Part shown: piece by piece, positions 33,511 through 45,764 of the stretch
Numbering within the stretch: position 1 is the stretch's first letter
Layout: the number at the start of each line of letters is the position of its first letter
NCBI GenBank assembly: GCA_025403435.1
Contig: CM046350.1
Span: 36,151,956 to 36,215,955, forward strand
Direction of reading: 5' to 3'
From: Artocarpus heterophyllus
Taxonomy: Eukaryota > Streptophyta > Magnoliopsida > Rosales > Moraceae
Length of the DNA stretch: 64,000 bases
The notes under the pieces: generated by a model
Told to the model about the DNA's origin: nothing
Database searches by the model: none
Seen by the model: the letters and a program-made list of their open reading frames with translations, nothing else
Position numbers and translations under genes: made by a program

Positions 33511-34947
33511 GTTTCTTGCTATATTCCCCTAAACAATGGTAGAGTGAAAAGATGTTTGGCAAATTCAGTTTTAACTCAAATAGTATAAAGTTCTCACATA
33601 CTATAGTATAAAGTAAAAGTATGCTACATATATAGAACCTAAAGTGTCATCTCTCTAAATACAATTATTATGCAAATAAACATATATACATTTTATGTAT
33701 ATAAAAGAAGGAGATCAAAGGAGACAATTATTGTACATAACATGATAATGAGTCGGTTCTAATGCTAGTTGTTGGGTTGAACCCCAAAAAATCATATAAG
33801 ATGCATCAAAATAAAGTTTTAAAAATTTTCTTTCCTTGTTATGATGCTATATATAATAATTGAATAAACCGCAAACTTATTGGTTTGGCGATAGCTCTGG
33901 ATGATCAAGTGTTCTAAAACCTTCAGATCTTCCTTATTATTCTCCTTTTGCTGGATCAACTAGTGTATGGGAACTAGTAAGATTTCTTGAAAAATCTCTT
34001 CAATATCTCTCGAACTTTCTCAACAAAGGTTCTTTAAATCTCTAAAGAAGAGAGCAATTAAGAACAGTCAATGAAGGACAAAGAATAGTCTATTGAAAAT
34101 AAAACCTCTAAGGTGTATTGATAGATACATTGATAGGAGTTTAGATAGACTAACAGTGGTTAGTTGGAGCAAAATCCCACTAGGATTCCACAAAAAATCA
34201 CACATAACCTAAAGCAGGTGGGCATGTTTTTTAGTCCTTTAACAATATAGTGATACGTGTCATAACTACCTCCAACTGTGCGATCCTATTTCTATTCAGT
34301 ATCTGATTGAGATTTGATACATTGCTTCTTAAAGTGAATATTTTGCATTTAATGTAATTATTTCTATAAAAAAATCTCAATTGCAATATGAATAGGATAT
34401 GAATGCCTTTGTGATATTTGAGAAATCATTTACTAATTTTTATGTTAAGAAATAAAATGATCAAAAGACAAAAGCTCACAAGGATAATTTTATCAAAATA
34501 CAAAATTCAGTGGCCAAAATGACACATTACTCATGATTAGAGTTTAATAAACAAGATAGATACAAATTTTATTTTATTTTTTAAAAGGAACAAAATTTTT
34601 AAGGGAGAAACTACAATAAGAACCCCTATTTGTTTTCATTAATAAGAACTACTTTTTTTGCATCAAATCTAAATCCAACGGTTAAAAATAAACAAGCTTA
34701 CTACAACTATAATAAGTCCATACACACCTAATTCATCATTAGACACAAAAATTAAAACAAAAGGGCAGAATACAAAAACTTTTTCCTGTACCTCTGGAGG
34801 AGTCATTGGAGTTATCCTCCACCGTAACAGAGATACGACAACGACAGCATGATGGAGGTTGCAACTCAGTTCATGACCCACTAAGTGTTGGGCTTTGCAA
34901 GTGGAGGTGGAGGTCGACCTTCACGAATCCTCAACCACAGCTACTCT
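33511..34947. other. unassigned DNA with a partial MITE
   Basis: At 33551-33620 the reverse complement of the 21723-21844 MITE interior is found (ACTATAGTATGTGAGA, CTTTATACT, TTTGCCAAACATC), without both ends intact. The rest has no motif I recognise. Short open frames such as the one around 34669-34881 (minus) show no domain. Confidence 0.5.
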
Positions 34948-35466
34948 TGTAATGCCTAATTAACTCACAATTAGTCAATAATAAGCATCTTACATGTCTG
35001 CATTTAACAAACATTATTGAATTTTGAGCATATAAAAAGCATATCTTACGAGTATGAGACTCATTATTTTTAATATTGAATCATGCATAAGCATGCTTAT
35101 ATTCATAAATATAACATTGAATTATTAATATATGATTTAATATGTTTTAAAAAGGTTCCAGTTGCAGTGAAAAGCTCGGCTTCTCGATAAGGAAGATTGA
35201 TGTGCTAAATAGTTACAAATTGATTGGAAAGTGTTGTTCAATTTCAAATGCATTCTAAGCGAATTGCTTTGCCCATTTATATATTTGAAATAGACAAATT
35301 TGATTGGAATTGAAAGTATGCAAAATGGTGTAATTTTAATGGTTTGTTGACTAGGTAATAACAATTTGAATTACTCTTGTTTGTACTATATTTAAGTGGC
35401 TAGCTATTAGCTAAATTCCCTTACTCAACACTCTTTTCACATGCCAAAACCAAGAAAAAGATGGCA
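34948..35466 (+). repeat. Gypsy-D 5' LTR, truncated
   Basis: It matches 41704-42214 closely. The match ends within GATGGCA (35460-35466), the shared word with the RT sequence that follows. Confidence 0.93.
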
Positions 35467-38123
35467 CATTGTGGTTATGTATTGATTATAGAGAGTTAAA
35501 CAAGGTGACCATTAAGAACAAATATCCACTTCCAAGGATGGATGATTTGTTTAATCAATTACAAGGTGCCTCCGTTTTCTCAAAAATTGATTTATGGAGT
35601 GGATATCATCAATTGAAGATCAAAGAAGAAGATGTGCAAAACACTGCCTTTAGAACAAGATATGGGCATTATGAATTTTTAGTGATGCCTTTTGGTTTAA
35701 CAAATACCCTTGCTGAATTTATGGACTTGATGAATAGAGTGTTTAAGTAATTGCTTGATAAATTTGTGATTGTGTTCATTGATGGTATTTTGATATATTC
35801 TCAGAGTAAGGAGGAACATGAAGAACACTTAAGAATTGTGCTACAAGTTTTCAAGGAAAACAAGTTGCATGCCAAATTTAAGAAGTGTGAATTTTGGCTA
35901 GAACAAGTTGTTGGAAACAAAGTGCGCAGCGGAATTTTAAAAAATTTTCATCAGAGTATTTTCCAAAATACAAGTTTGACATGTTATATGTATAAATTAA
36001 ACAGATCTTACTAACCTCAGTGTGCCGAAGAACCTCCGCGACCTGTGTAGAGAAGTAACGTTCCAGAAGAGCCTCAACCAACTGGTCTTCTTTGCTATTC
36101 TCTATCCACAACCGGAGTGACTGTGGGCTCACACGTACAGCTCTTCCACCAGTGACTCTCCTTCCAACCAACAGAGAGAACCCAAAGCTAGTGTTCGTGA
36201 TTTGTGAACAAAAGCTCTCAGGGAGTTTTTTTAGATGCTCACTAGAAGAGTATCACTCTTAATCTCTCAAATTGATCTGAGTAAATCATTAGACTCACCT
36301 CCTTTTTATACCTATTGGTCCTAGGGTCAGTCCATATCAGATTTGGTCTCAAAAAATAAAAACAGAATCAAGTTCGGATCAATATCTGATAAGATACGCG
36401 TGAAAACGCGTAATCTTATGTGCACTGATAGGCAGGCCGAACTGTCTGATAGGCAGGCCGAACTGGTCAGTTCGGCAGGCCGAACACGTCATCCGGCAGG
36501 CTGAACTGCCGAGAAAAAATCTCCGCGAATCTTTTATTTTCCACCCGAGATTCTAAAGGATAAAGTCTCAGTTTTGATTCAAATAGCCCAATAGAAAAGA
36601 TATCTGATCAAAACAAACTTTATCAAGATAATCTCTAAGAAAATAAATCAATTCACAATAATTCTACAAGTTTATCTTGTTCTAATTGTCCAAAATTAAA
36701 ATAACCGATAAACAGACAAGAATTATTCGAACGCAATAATTCAACAAGTTCATCTTGAACTAATTTTCTTACAAAATTAATTCAACCAATAAACAGACAT
36801 GAATTATTTGATTCTTACAAATTTTAAACCAATCTGATAAATCTGACATAAGTCACCAATTATTGGAAAAGCACGCTGTGTTGTTACAGGATTTTGTGAG
36901 CTAGCAAAGGGGACCAAAATGGACCTATAAAGTTCAAGCTCATGATAATTATGAAACCCAATATCCCAGATATACATTTCACAATTATCAACTCCAACGC
37001 TACTCCACTAAAAGCTTGGAGCTGCACTCTCAAACTTTATAGAATTACGAAGCTCGTGTAGCTAAGTCTCCATGACATATCATAGTGTATCACATCCCCA
37101 TGTGATCATCCATAATCGGCTTAAGGACAAGTTCTGTCTTACCTTTCCGATTATTTTTATCTTACGTTCCATTGTCTCACCATTAGAAAACTTACCATCC
37201 AAAGATAGTATACCATTCGGTTACACCTATGTATCCAAATGGTTGAGCGCTCCATTTTTCCAATTACAGGACAACGCATATAAGAGGATATCATTACTCC
37301 TAAAGAGGAGCTATGGATTCCATATCTATGAATAACAAGTCTACACTATCAAGAGTCATGCCTCCAACGTACCGGTATGCATGCCACTATAGAGATATGG
37401 GAGTCACCCATTGATACATCAAAAGACACAAGTCGAGACAACGGGCCCATTATTCATCTCAGGATTAAGATACAATACAAATGATTGTCTAAAGTGAATC
37501 GATTTACCAAGACAGAATTATTAATCCAAATCAATTCACTTTATGTCCCGATCCAGCACATCGTCACCTTTGACAACGTGCCAATGTTTCTATTCATGGA
37601 GTCCAACTCCGATGGTCAAGACAAACCATCTCCCAAAAGGGATATAGACAACATAACAATCTTTACATGAATAAAGCGCCCAACTTTGTTCCCTCGATTG
37701 CGGATCATATGTTTTAGACTGTCACCCTAAGAATTGTGTCTTCCGCATAATCATCCCATCATATGCCCAATTCTTAAGGTTTAGACTGACAGTCTCAGAC
37801 TACTGTTTGCTTATCATACATTCAACAAATATGAACGTAAAGAGGACAATATTTGGTATATATAAATGAATAAATTCTTTATTGATAAAAATGTCTCCAA
37901 AAACGTATTACATTTTTACTCCTTAGAGCATACATGTCTAACACAAGTGGCATTCCTAGGACATATAATGTCCAAGAATAGAATTTTTGTTGACCCAGGT
38001 AAAGTGGAAGCTATTGCTAACTGGCCCACACCAACAAATGTATCAAAAGATAGGAGCTTTTTAGGATTGGCAGGGTACTATCGACGATTTGTTAAGGGAT
38101 TCTCTAGAATAGCCACTCCTTAA
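35467..38123 (+). pseudogene. Gypsy-D reverse transcriptase, split by a solo LTR
   Basis: The left part (35467-35908) gives [51 protein letters not shown] and [12 protein letters not shown]. The catalytic box reads FIDGILIYS (family FIDD), so the second aspartate is lost. A TAA at 35748 interrupts. After the solo LTR and its CAAGT duplication the frame resumes with [18 protein letters not shown] and [16 protein letters not shown] to 38123. Confidence 0.92.
35909..37943 (-). repeat. solo LTR of the Copia-B/E family in Gypsy-D reverse transcriptase
   Basis: This single 2035-bp LTR, on the minus strand from TGTTAGACATG (37943) to CCAACA (35909), is flanked by a perfect CAAGT duplication (35904-35908 and 37944-37948). 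Removing it and one CAAGT restores the RT reading WLEQVAFLGH. It has four or five well-preserved GGCAGGCCGAAC words at about 36425-36520. It arises by recombination between the two LTRs of a once complete insertion. Confidence 0.96.
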
Positions 38124-38595
38124 CATCGTTGACTAGAAAGAATGTGAAATTTTAATGGACTGATGCTTGTGAAAGAGTTTTCAAGAATTAAAGCATAGGT
38201 TAATCATAACTCTGGTGCTTACCATTCCAACAAAAACTGGTGGATTTGTGATGTATAGTGATGCCTCCAAGAATGGCTTAGGCTATATGTTAATGCAGAA
38301 TGGGAAGGTAATTGAATATGCCTTAAGGCAACTAAAAGAGTATGAAAAGAATTACCTAACTCATGATTTGGAGCTTATTGCTGTAGTATTAGCTTTGAAA
38401 ATCTAGAGACACTACACCTATAGTGAGAAGTGTGAGATTGATATTGACCATAAGAGTTTGAATTACTTCTTCACCCAAAAGGAGTAGAATATGAGGCCAC
38501 GTAGATGGTTGGAACTTGTGAAAGACTATGATTATGTAATCAACTACCATCCGGGTAAAGCAAACGTGGTCGCTAATGCCTTGAGTAGAAAATAA
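38124..38595 (+). pseudogene. Gypsy-D RNase H
   Basis: [40 protein letters not shown] and LIAVVLALK, then after a [44 protein letters not shown]. This is the Ty3-type RNase H and the start of the linker. It is interrupted by at least three stops. Confidence 0.9.
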
Positions 38596-39657
38596 ATGTC
38601 ATCCCTTCATGTCACTCAAAAGCCAATATTATTGGATTTGCAAAGGTCAAAGCTTGAAATAGTCCCGAAAGGAATAACGAGTAACTTGTCAGCTCTAGTA
38701 TTGCAACTTGTGCTATAAGATAAAATTAAAGAAGGCCACAAGGTGGACAAGTATTTGATTGGGTTGAGAAAAAAAAATTATGTAGGAAAGAGACCAAACT
38801 TCTCAATTGCTAAAGATGGGATTATAAGATATAAAGGGAGGTTATGTGCGTTGTTTGTTAAGGCCATTAAAGAAGACTTCTTGAAAAAAGCTCATATGAC
38901 TCCTTATTCAATAAACCCAGGTAGCACAAAAATGTACAGGGATCTAAAGTAGCATTGTTGGTGGCCTAGAATAAAGAAAGATGTTGCAAAGTTTGTGGCT
39001 GAATGTTTAACTTGTCAACAAGTTAAGATTGGACATCAAAGACCAATAGGGTTGCTAAAGCCTTTATTGATTCCAGAGTGGAAATAGAAACGCATCACAA
39101 TGGACTTTATACTTGGATTGCCTAGAACTTAAGAAGGATTCAATTCCATATGAGTGGTTGTGGATGGGTTAACCAAGTCTGCCCATTTTCTTCAATTGAA
39201 ATCCACTTACACCATGGACCAATATGCTCAATTGTATATCAAGGAGATAGTTAGATTACATGGCGTGCTAGTTTTAATAGTATCTGATAAAGACCTTATG
39301 TTCACATCTGCATTTTGGAAGAGTTTACATAGTGCTACGGGAACGAAGCTTGCATTTAGTACAACATTTCAACCTCAGAGTAATGGACAATCAGATATAG
39401 TAATTTAAACATTGGAATATATGTTAAGAGCTTGTATGCTTGATTTACAAGGGAGTTGGGAAACAAAGCTTCCTTTAGTGGAATTTACTTACAACAACAG
39501 TTACCAGGCGACAATTGGAATGGCACCTTATGAAGCACTATATGGAAGAAAATGTAAATCTCCAGTTCATTGTGATGAAGTTAGAGAAAGGGAATTACTT
39601 GATCTAGAGATATTACAAAAAAATCGTTAAGGTGGTAGAAAAGATACGTGATATAAT

Positions 39658-41176
39658 TGTTAGTGATGTGTCCTAGGCCAATTATGTAATGAACACATTT
39701 TGACTTCGTTACATTTGCATTTTATTAATAGAGAGGCATTTTCATTATTGTTTTTTATTCTAATTTCATGAATAGTTAATTCTGCCTAAGGTCATTAAGT
39801 ATGTGACTTGATAGTAAAACTCTTAGGTGAAAATTGAATTCTATTCTAAATTATCCCTAGTCGGTCATTATTATTGGGATAATAATGAATGAAGACTAGT
39901 ATAAAGTTTGACTAATGATTTTGTTTTACTAATCATGTGTATGAGATACTAAGTTAACTTATAGATACATATTTGAGAAATAATGTATTGGATCAACCCG
40001 CTATGAGAATACTGTATAGATAATTGTCATAAGTGATTCTTATCACAATAGTATTCTTCTAGTCCTCTGACCTGAAATCACCATTGTTTCTTACATGACA
40101 AGTTCTATATTTTGACACATTCTAATATTATCTTTAACAGGATGATGGAATGGATTTTTGTTGGATATAGAGTGAATCATGCGAGGAATGTGAGTGATTA
40201 AGAAGGAATTTGTCCCTCTTTTATTATGAGAAAGATATCTATGAGCCCCTTGATAAGTTAGACTGAAGAAAAATGTATGGCCATAGTGGAATGAATTGAT
40301 AAGGGTTATCAAAATCAATCTACTTAAGATCAAGAAATAATATGATTGAATAGTATAACGGTGACATAAAACCATGCCTTATGTTCAATCAAGGTATCTA
40401 GTGACAAAAGGATTTTAATATTTATTATGGATTAGGTTATGTCGGATTATTGACATTCGCATAACTTAGGTAATCATAATATCTTGCTAGAGGCCGCTTA
40501 TGATTTGTGGGTTAGAAATAGAATTTCAAGCCCACTACCAACATTATATGAACCTACAGGGTCACACACTTAGAACAGACCAAAAATGAATTTTAGGTTT
40601 ACTATGTCTAGGTTCAATGAACCTGATAATGTCCAGATTCAATGTACTAGATATGTCTACATTCATTAAATCTGATATTGTCTAGATTCTATGAATCATT
40701 TTTAAATTATAGTTTACCCTAGTTAAAATCTGACTCTTTCTCGAAGTCAATATATATATATATATATCTGTTTTAGGGTTTTTGGCCGAATTAGAAGAGA
40801 AAAGGTGTTCTCTTATTCTAAAAGGCAAAAACATTAAAAACCCTAAAATTAGAGAGAGTCACTTAAAGCAAGGAGAGGGTGCTAGCATACCAATTTGTTT
40901 TTGAGAGAGTCTATTCGTGTGGATACCTGCAGAGGATGTTGCTCTAAGTAACAATGTCTGAATCTGATCCTGAATACGAAAAGCTCAAGTTAGGGTGTCA
41001 CCGAAGTGAACCCGCTCTCTTCCTTCCAGCAATCTTGCCCCTTTTGTCATCCTTGTAAGATTCTATGACTTTCTTATTAATCTAATCGAATTACATGGAT
41101 CCCGCGAGGGTTTTGTGAGAATTAATTTTGATTTTTTGCTACTTATTTGAATCACAAAATCTAACAAAACCCAACA
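39658..41176 (+). repeat. second solo LTR, a different family, in Gypsy-D integrase
   Basis: This 1519-bp unit starts TGTTAGTGATGTG and ends CCCAACA. It has a TA-rich TATA region (about 40749-40768) followed by GTTTTAGGGTTTTTGG. It is flanked by ATAAT (39653-39657) and AGAAT (41177-41181), a 5-bp duplication with one substitution. Removing it restores the integrase reading IRDRMRTT. No internal coding is present and no other copy of this family is in the window. Confidence 0.88.
40749..40768. repeat. TA dinucleotide microsatellite
   Basis: About nine to ten TA units lie inside the solo LTR, at the likely TATA region. Confidence 0.85.
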
Positions 41177-41703
41177 AGAATGAGAACAACCCAAAGTAGA
41201 CAGAAAAGCTATGTAGATAAAAGAAGAAAAGATGTAGAGTTTACTATTGGAGATCATGTATTCCTGAAGGTAGATTTAATTAAGGGTGTCATGTAATTTG
41301 GGAAAAGAGGAAAGCTAAGCCCAAGGTGTGTTGACCCATTTGAAATCCTTGAAAGAGTTGGTGATAGAGCATATAGATTGGCCTTACTACCTTTATTATC
41401 CAGTGTGCATGATGTCTTCTATATGTCTATGCTCAAGAAGTATATTCCAAATCCCTCACTTGTTTTAAGTTTTGAGCCATTGGAAATAACTTCTGATTTA
41501 GCATATGAGAAGAAACCAACATAGATCCTTGATAGAAAAGAGAAGGAGTTGAGGGCTAAGAAGATTCAACTAGTTAAGGTTTTGTGGAGGAATCATTCAA
41601 TAGAAGAAGCCACATAGGAAAGACAGGAAAGAAGTGGAACAAATATCCAAAATTATTCGATATGTCAAATTTCGAGGACAAAATTTTATATTGAGGAGAG
41701 GAT

Positions 41704-43600
41704 TGTAATGCCTAATTAACTCACAATTTGTCAGTAATAAGCATCTTGCATATCTATGCATTTTGCCAACGTTATTGAATTTCGAGCATATAAAAAGCAT
41801 ATCTTACGAGCATGAGTACTTATTATTTTTAAGATTGAATCATACATAAGCATGCTTATATTCATAGATATGACATTAAATTATTAATATATGATTAACA
41901 TGTTTTAAAAAGGTTCTAGTTGCAGTGAAAAGCTCAATTTCTCGGTAAGGAAGATTGATGTGCTAAATGGTTACAAATTGATTGGAAAGTGTTGTTCTAT
42001 TTCAAATGCACTCTAAACTGATTGTTTTGCCTATTTATATATTTGAAATAGACAAATTTGAAAGTATGTAAAATGGTGCAATTTGATTAGTTTGTTGACT
42101 AGGTTATGACAAATTGAATTACTCTTGTTTGTACTAGATTTAAATGGCTAGTTATTAGCTAAATTCTCTTACTCAGCACTCTTTCTACATGTCAAAACCA
42201 AGAAAAGGATGGCAAAAGCATCCAAGTAAGCTCCACTTTTCTTTTACCAGATTTAGACCAAGTTAAATGGACTAGAATGTTCATTTTTGTATTTTTCTTT
42301 TGTAAGCAAGTCTAAAAACATCTAGCACTCTTCCCACTTCTTTTTCTCCATTTTCCATGTCCTAAAGCTCACAAAAACATAAACACCCATAGAAATTCAA
42401 GTTACACAAACAGCCCCAAGTTTTCACCATTTTGAACTTGAAAATCGAGTGTTTTGACCTCCAATAGAGCCTTAACTTCAAACCCTACAAGGTACCCTCT
42501 ATATTTATGTTTCTTAGAATGAATGAAGTTATTTTCTATTATATATGATTATAGATGTGGAGAAAGTAAGTTAGGACAAATTCTAGCTCAAATTAAGCTA
42601 TTTAAGTTAGTTTTGTTCCAAAACTGATAGTCTTGTGAAATCTGATTATTTCCTTTATTTCTATTGATATGAAGTGTTTATTAAGTGATTTTGAATGCTT
42701 ATAAATAGGTGGGAATTAGTTTGAATGTTATTTATGAATCAATAGAAAGCAAATGCAAAACTAGGTTACGTAGAAAATCAAATTTGCACCATGCTTGATT
42801 CTCGTGTATGAGGTTGTATTTATAAGATTATATACCTCCCTTAATGATATTTGAGGTTTGGAAATGTTATCTATTTATTGAAGACCTGATTTTGGCTAGA
42901 ATGAGGTGAAATTGTTATGTATTTGACACAATATAATTTGTAGTAGGAATGAGCTGAAATGGTTGTTTGTTGAGATGATTGAACATTTAATCATGTGTTT
43001 AATCTTAATTTAGTAATATAGCATGTTCCATGGCTAAAGGCGAGTAGAAACTACTTTTTATTGCATCACAAAGACTGAGACTAAATATAGCAAATACCTG
43101 AGGTCTAAAGACCAACATGGAAACTTCGTATTATTATTGTTACATTGGCCAAATGATGAATAGGTTCTAAAAACCGTGGCCTATCATTATCAATTAAACA
43201 CCACACTCCAAGGGTACCTAAAAGAAGAGAGAATTGTTGAAAGAAAATGGATAAAAGAAAATGTCTGAGTGCATTCGCATTCAATGTTTATGTTCATGCC
43301 TTAGTTTCTGCTTACTGAGCTTTTAACGCATTATAATTTTTATGATGCAGGTAAGGGTGTACAGGGTTAGGGGTTGACCAAGTATTTAGAGCTGCTAGAT
43401 AGAATTTGTTCATATGCCATGTTTTAGAGTAGCTTTCGAAACGTATCTTGGAACTTTGCTTGACCCTAAAATACTTGGTTAGGGGTTGTTCATATGCCAT
43501 GTTTTAGAGCTGCTAGATAGAATTTGTTCATATGCCATGTTCATATGCCAGGTAAGGGTGTACAGGGTTAGGGGTTGACCCTAAAATTTGAAGGCCATTA
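41704..43600 (+). repeat. Gypsy-D 3' LTR, right end unresolved
   Basis: It starts TGTAATGCC after the pol tail and matches the truncated 5' copy for the first 511 bp. Beyond that only composition and gypsy LTR-like words (TGATGCAGGTAAGGG near 43344) support it. Scrambled duplications at 43348-43580 obscure the end. Confidence 0.65.
43348..43580. repeat. scrambled local duplications
   Basis: CAGGTAAGGGTGTACAGGGT and its continuation occur at 43348 and again at 43549. GAGCTGCTAGATAGAATTTG and its continuation occur at about 43388 and 43506. TTCATATGCCATGTT and GACCCTAAAAT are also repeated. The order of the blocks differs between copies. Confidence 0.9.
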
Positions 43601-43789
43601 GTGTTAATGACCCTAAACTAAATTATATTAGAATTTGATTGACAAGTAAATGTGGATTAATTGGGTCTTTAATCATTGTTATTAGGTTCTAATACGCTTC
43701 AAATCTCAAAATCATCTATCAGAAATATCATGAATAAAAAAAAATGTGAACATAAGTAGAAAAAAGGAGTGATTCTAAGGATGTTACGT

Positions 43790-44114
43790 GGTGAAGGAAA
43801 TGGGCCCTTATTTTCTTTTTGAGTCGTTTTAGGCTCCGAATTTAGTACTTTTTACATTGTTTTGCTCTGTTTTTTTTTCTTGCTCCATACTTCGAATCTA
43901 CATATAAATGATTAAAATAAAAGTAATTATTTTACACATAAAATATTTATGAAAATTACACAAATATTTTTCTAAGCTAAAATAATTTTAAACACAAAAA
44001 ATACTTAAAGTACATATTTATGTGGTTTTTACTGAATTAACTCAAAATAATTATTTCACACACAAATGTTGTAATTAAAAGATTAAAAATACATATTTAT
44101 GCTTTTTTGTTGAA
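43790..44114 (-). mobile_element. fragment of an Athila/Tat-type LTR
   Basis: AT-rich sequence with TTGCTCTGTTTTT and TTATTTTACACATAAA resembles the Gypsy-F U3 (about 23860-24350) in the same orientation. It lacks both ends and stops where the truncated Copia-E LTR begins. Confidence 0.5.
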
Positions 44115-45764
44115 TTGGCACGTTGTTATAGGTGACGATGTGTTGGATCGGGACATAAAGTCAATTGATTTGGATTAATAATTCTGTCTTGGCAAATCGA
44201 TTCACTTTAGACAATCATTTGTATTGTATCTTAATCCTGAGATGAATAGTAGGCATGTTGTTTTCACTTGTGTCTTTTGATGTGCCAAAGGGTGACACCT
44301 ACATCTCAATAGTGGTATGCATGCCGGTATGTTGAAAGCATGACTCTTGATAGCGTAGACTTGTTATTCATAGATATGGAATCCATAGCTCCTCTTTAGG
44401 AGTAATGATATCCTCTTATATACGATATCCTGTAATTGGAAAACTGGAGCGCTCAACCATTTGGATACATAGGTGTAACCTAATGGTATACTATCTTTGG
44501 ATAGTTTTCTAATGGTGAGACAATGGAACGTAAGATAAAAATAATAGGGAAGGTAAGACAGAACTTGTCCTTAAGCCGATTATGGATTATCATATGGGGA
44601 TACGATACACTATGATATGTCATGGATACTTAGCTACATGGGCTTCGTAATTCTATAAAGTTCGAGAGTGCAGCTCTAAGCTTTTAGTGGAGTAGCCTTG
44701 GAGTTGATAATTATGAAATGTATATCTGGGATATTGGGTTTCATAATTATCATGAGCTTGAACTTTATAGGTCCATTTTGGTCCCCTTTGCTAGCTCACA
44801 AAATCTTGTAACGACACGGCGTGCTTTTTCAATAATTGGTGACTTATGTCGGATTTATAAGATTGGTTTAAAATTTGAAAGAATTAAATAATTCATGTCT
44901 ATTTATCGGTTGAATTAATTTTGTAAGAAAATTAATTTAAGATAAACTTGTTGAATTATTGAGATCAGATAATTCTTGTCTGTTTATCGATTGATTTAAT
45001 TTTGGATAAATTAGATCAAGATAAACTTGTAGAATTATTGTGAATTGATTTATTTTCTTAGAGATTATCTTGATAAAGTTTGTTTTGATCAGATAACTTC
45101 TCTATTGGGTTATTTGAATCAAAACTGAGATTTTATCCTATAGAATCTCGGGTGAAAAATAAAAAATTCGCGGAGATTTTTTCTTGAAAGTTCGGCCTGC
45201 CGAATGACGTGTTTGGCCTGCCGATGGGGCTGTTCAGCCTGCCGATCAGCGAGCGATAAGATTACACGTTTTCATGTGGATCTTATCAGATATTGATCCG
45301 AACTTGATTCTGTTTCGAGTTTTTGAGACCTAATCTGATAAGGACTGACCCTAGGACCAATAGCTATATAAAAGGAGTGAGTCTTATGATTTACTCAAAT
45401 CAATTGAGAGATTAAGAGTGATACTCTCCTGGTGAGCATCTAAAAACTCCCTGAGAGCTTTTGTTCACAAATCACGAACATTAGCTTTGGGTTCTCTCTA
45501 TTGGTTGGAAGGAGAGTCACCAGTGGAAAGGCTATACGTGTGAGCCCACACTCACTCCGGTTGTGGATAGAGAATAGCAAAGAAGACCAGTTGGTTGAGG
45601 CTCTTCTGGAATGTTACTTCTCTTCACAGGCTGCGGAGGTTTTTCACACACAAAGGTTAGTAAGATCTGTTTGATTTATACATATAGCATATCAAACTTG
45701 TGTTTTGAAAATTACTCTGATATATAAAATTTTTAAAATTTCGCTGCACACCGTTTTTCCAACA
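44115..45764 (+). repeat. Copia-E 5' LTR, 5'-truncated
   Basis: The match to the solo LTR starts at TTGGCACGTTGT (about 44115) and ends TTCCAACA at 45764. GC-rich words lie at about 45190-45250 and a TATATAAAAGGAG box at about 45366. Confidence 0.9.

Larger units (their letters stand above)
38700..41690 (+). pseudogene. Gypsy-D integrase, split by a second solo LTR
   Basis: The N-terminal zinc region has HMTPYSINPGSTKMY (the second histidine of HHCC is replaced, as SIHPG is usual), WWPRIKKDVAKFV and CLTCQQVK. The core has KRITMDFILGLP, VVDGLTKSAHF, SDKDLMFTSAFW and FQPQSNGQSD (the family glutamate is absent here). PYEALYGRKCKSP follows, to 39657. After the insertion come MRTTQSRQKSY, FTIGDHVFLKV, FEILERVGDRAYRLAL and a tail ending LVKVLWRNHSIEEAT near 41615. 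Several stops are present. No chromodomain was recognised. Confidence 0.9.
34948..43600 (+). mobile_element. Gypsy-D: del/Tekay-like Ty3/gypsy element, deleted and multiply interrupted
   Basis: Its LTR starts TGTAATGCCTAATTAAC at 34948 and again at 41704. The first copy stops after about 519 bp and runs straight into RT at the word GATGGCA, so the rest of the 5' LTR, gag, protease and the RT start are gone. RT, RNase H and integrase remains follow in Ty3 order (integrase last). Two solo LTRs sit inside. The right end of the 3' LTR is not resolved, as I see no clear repeat of the left flank ACTCT. Confidence 0.88.

Noticed and set aside
37072..37670. Two short plus-strand frames within 35909-37943
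   Set aside because: They are antisense readings of LTR sequence shared by Copia-B and Copia-E.
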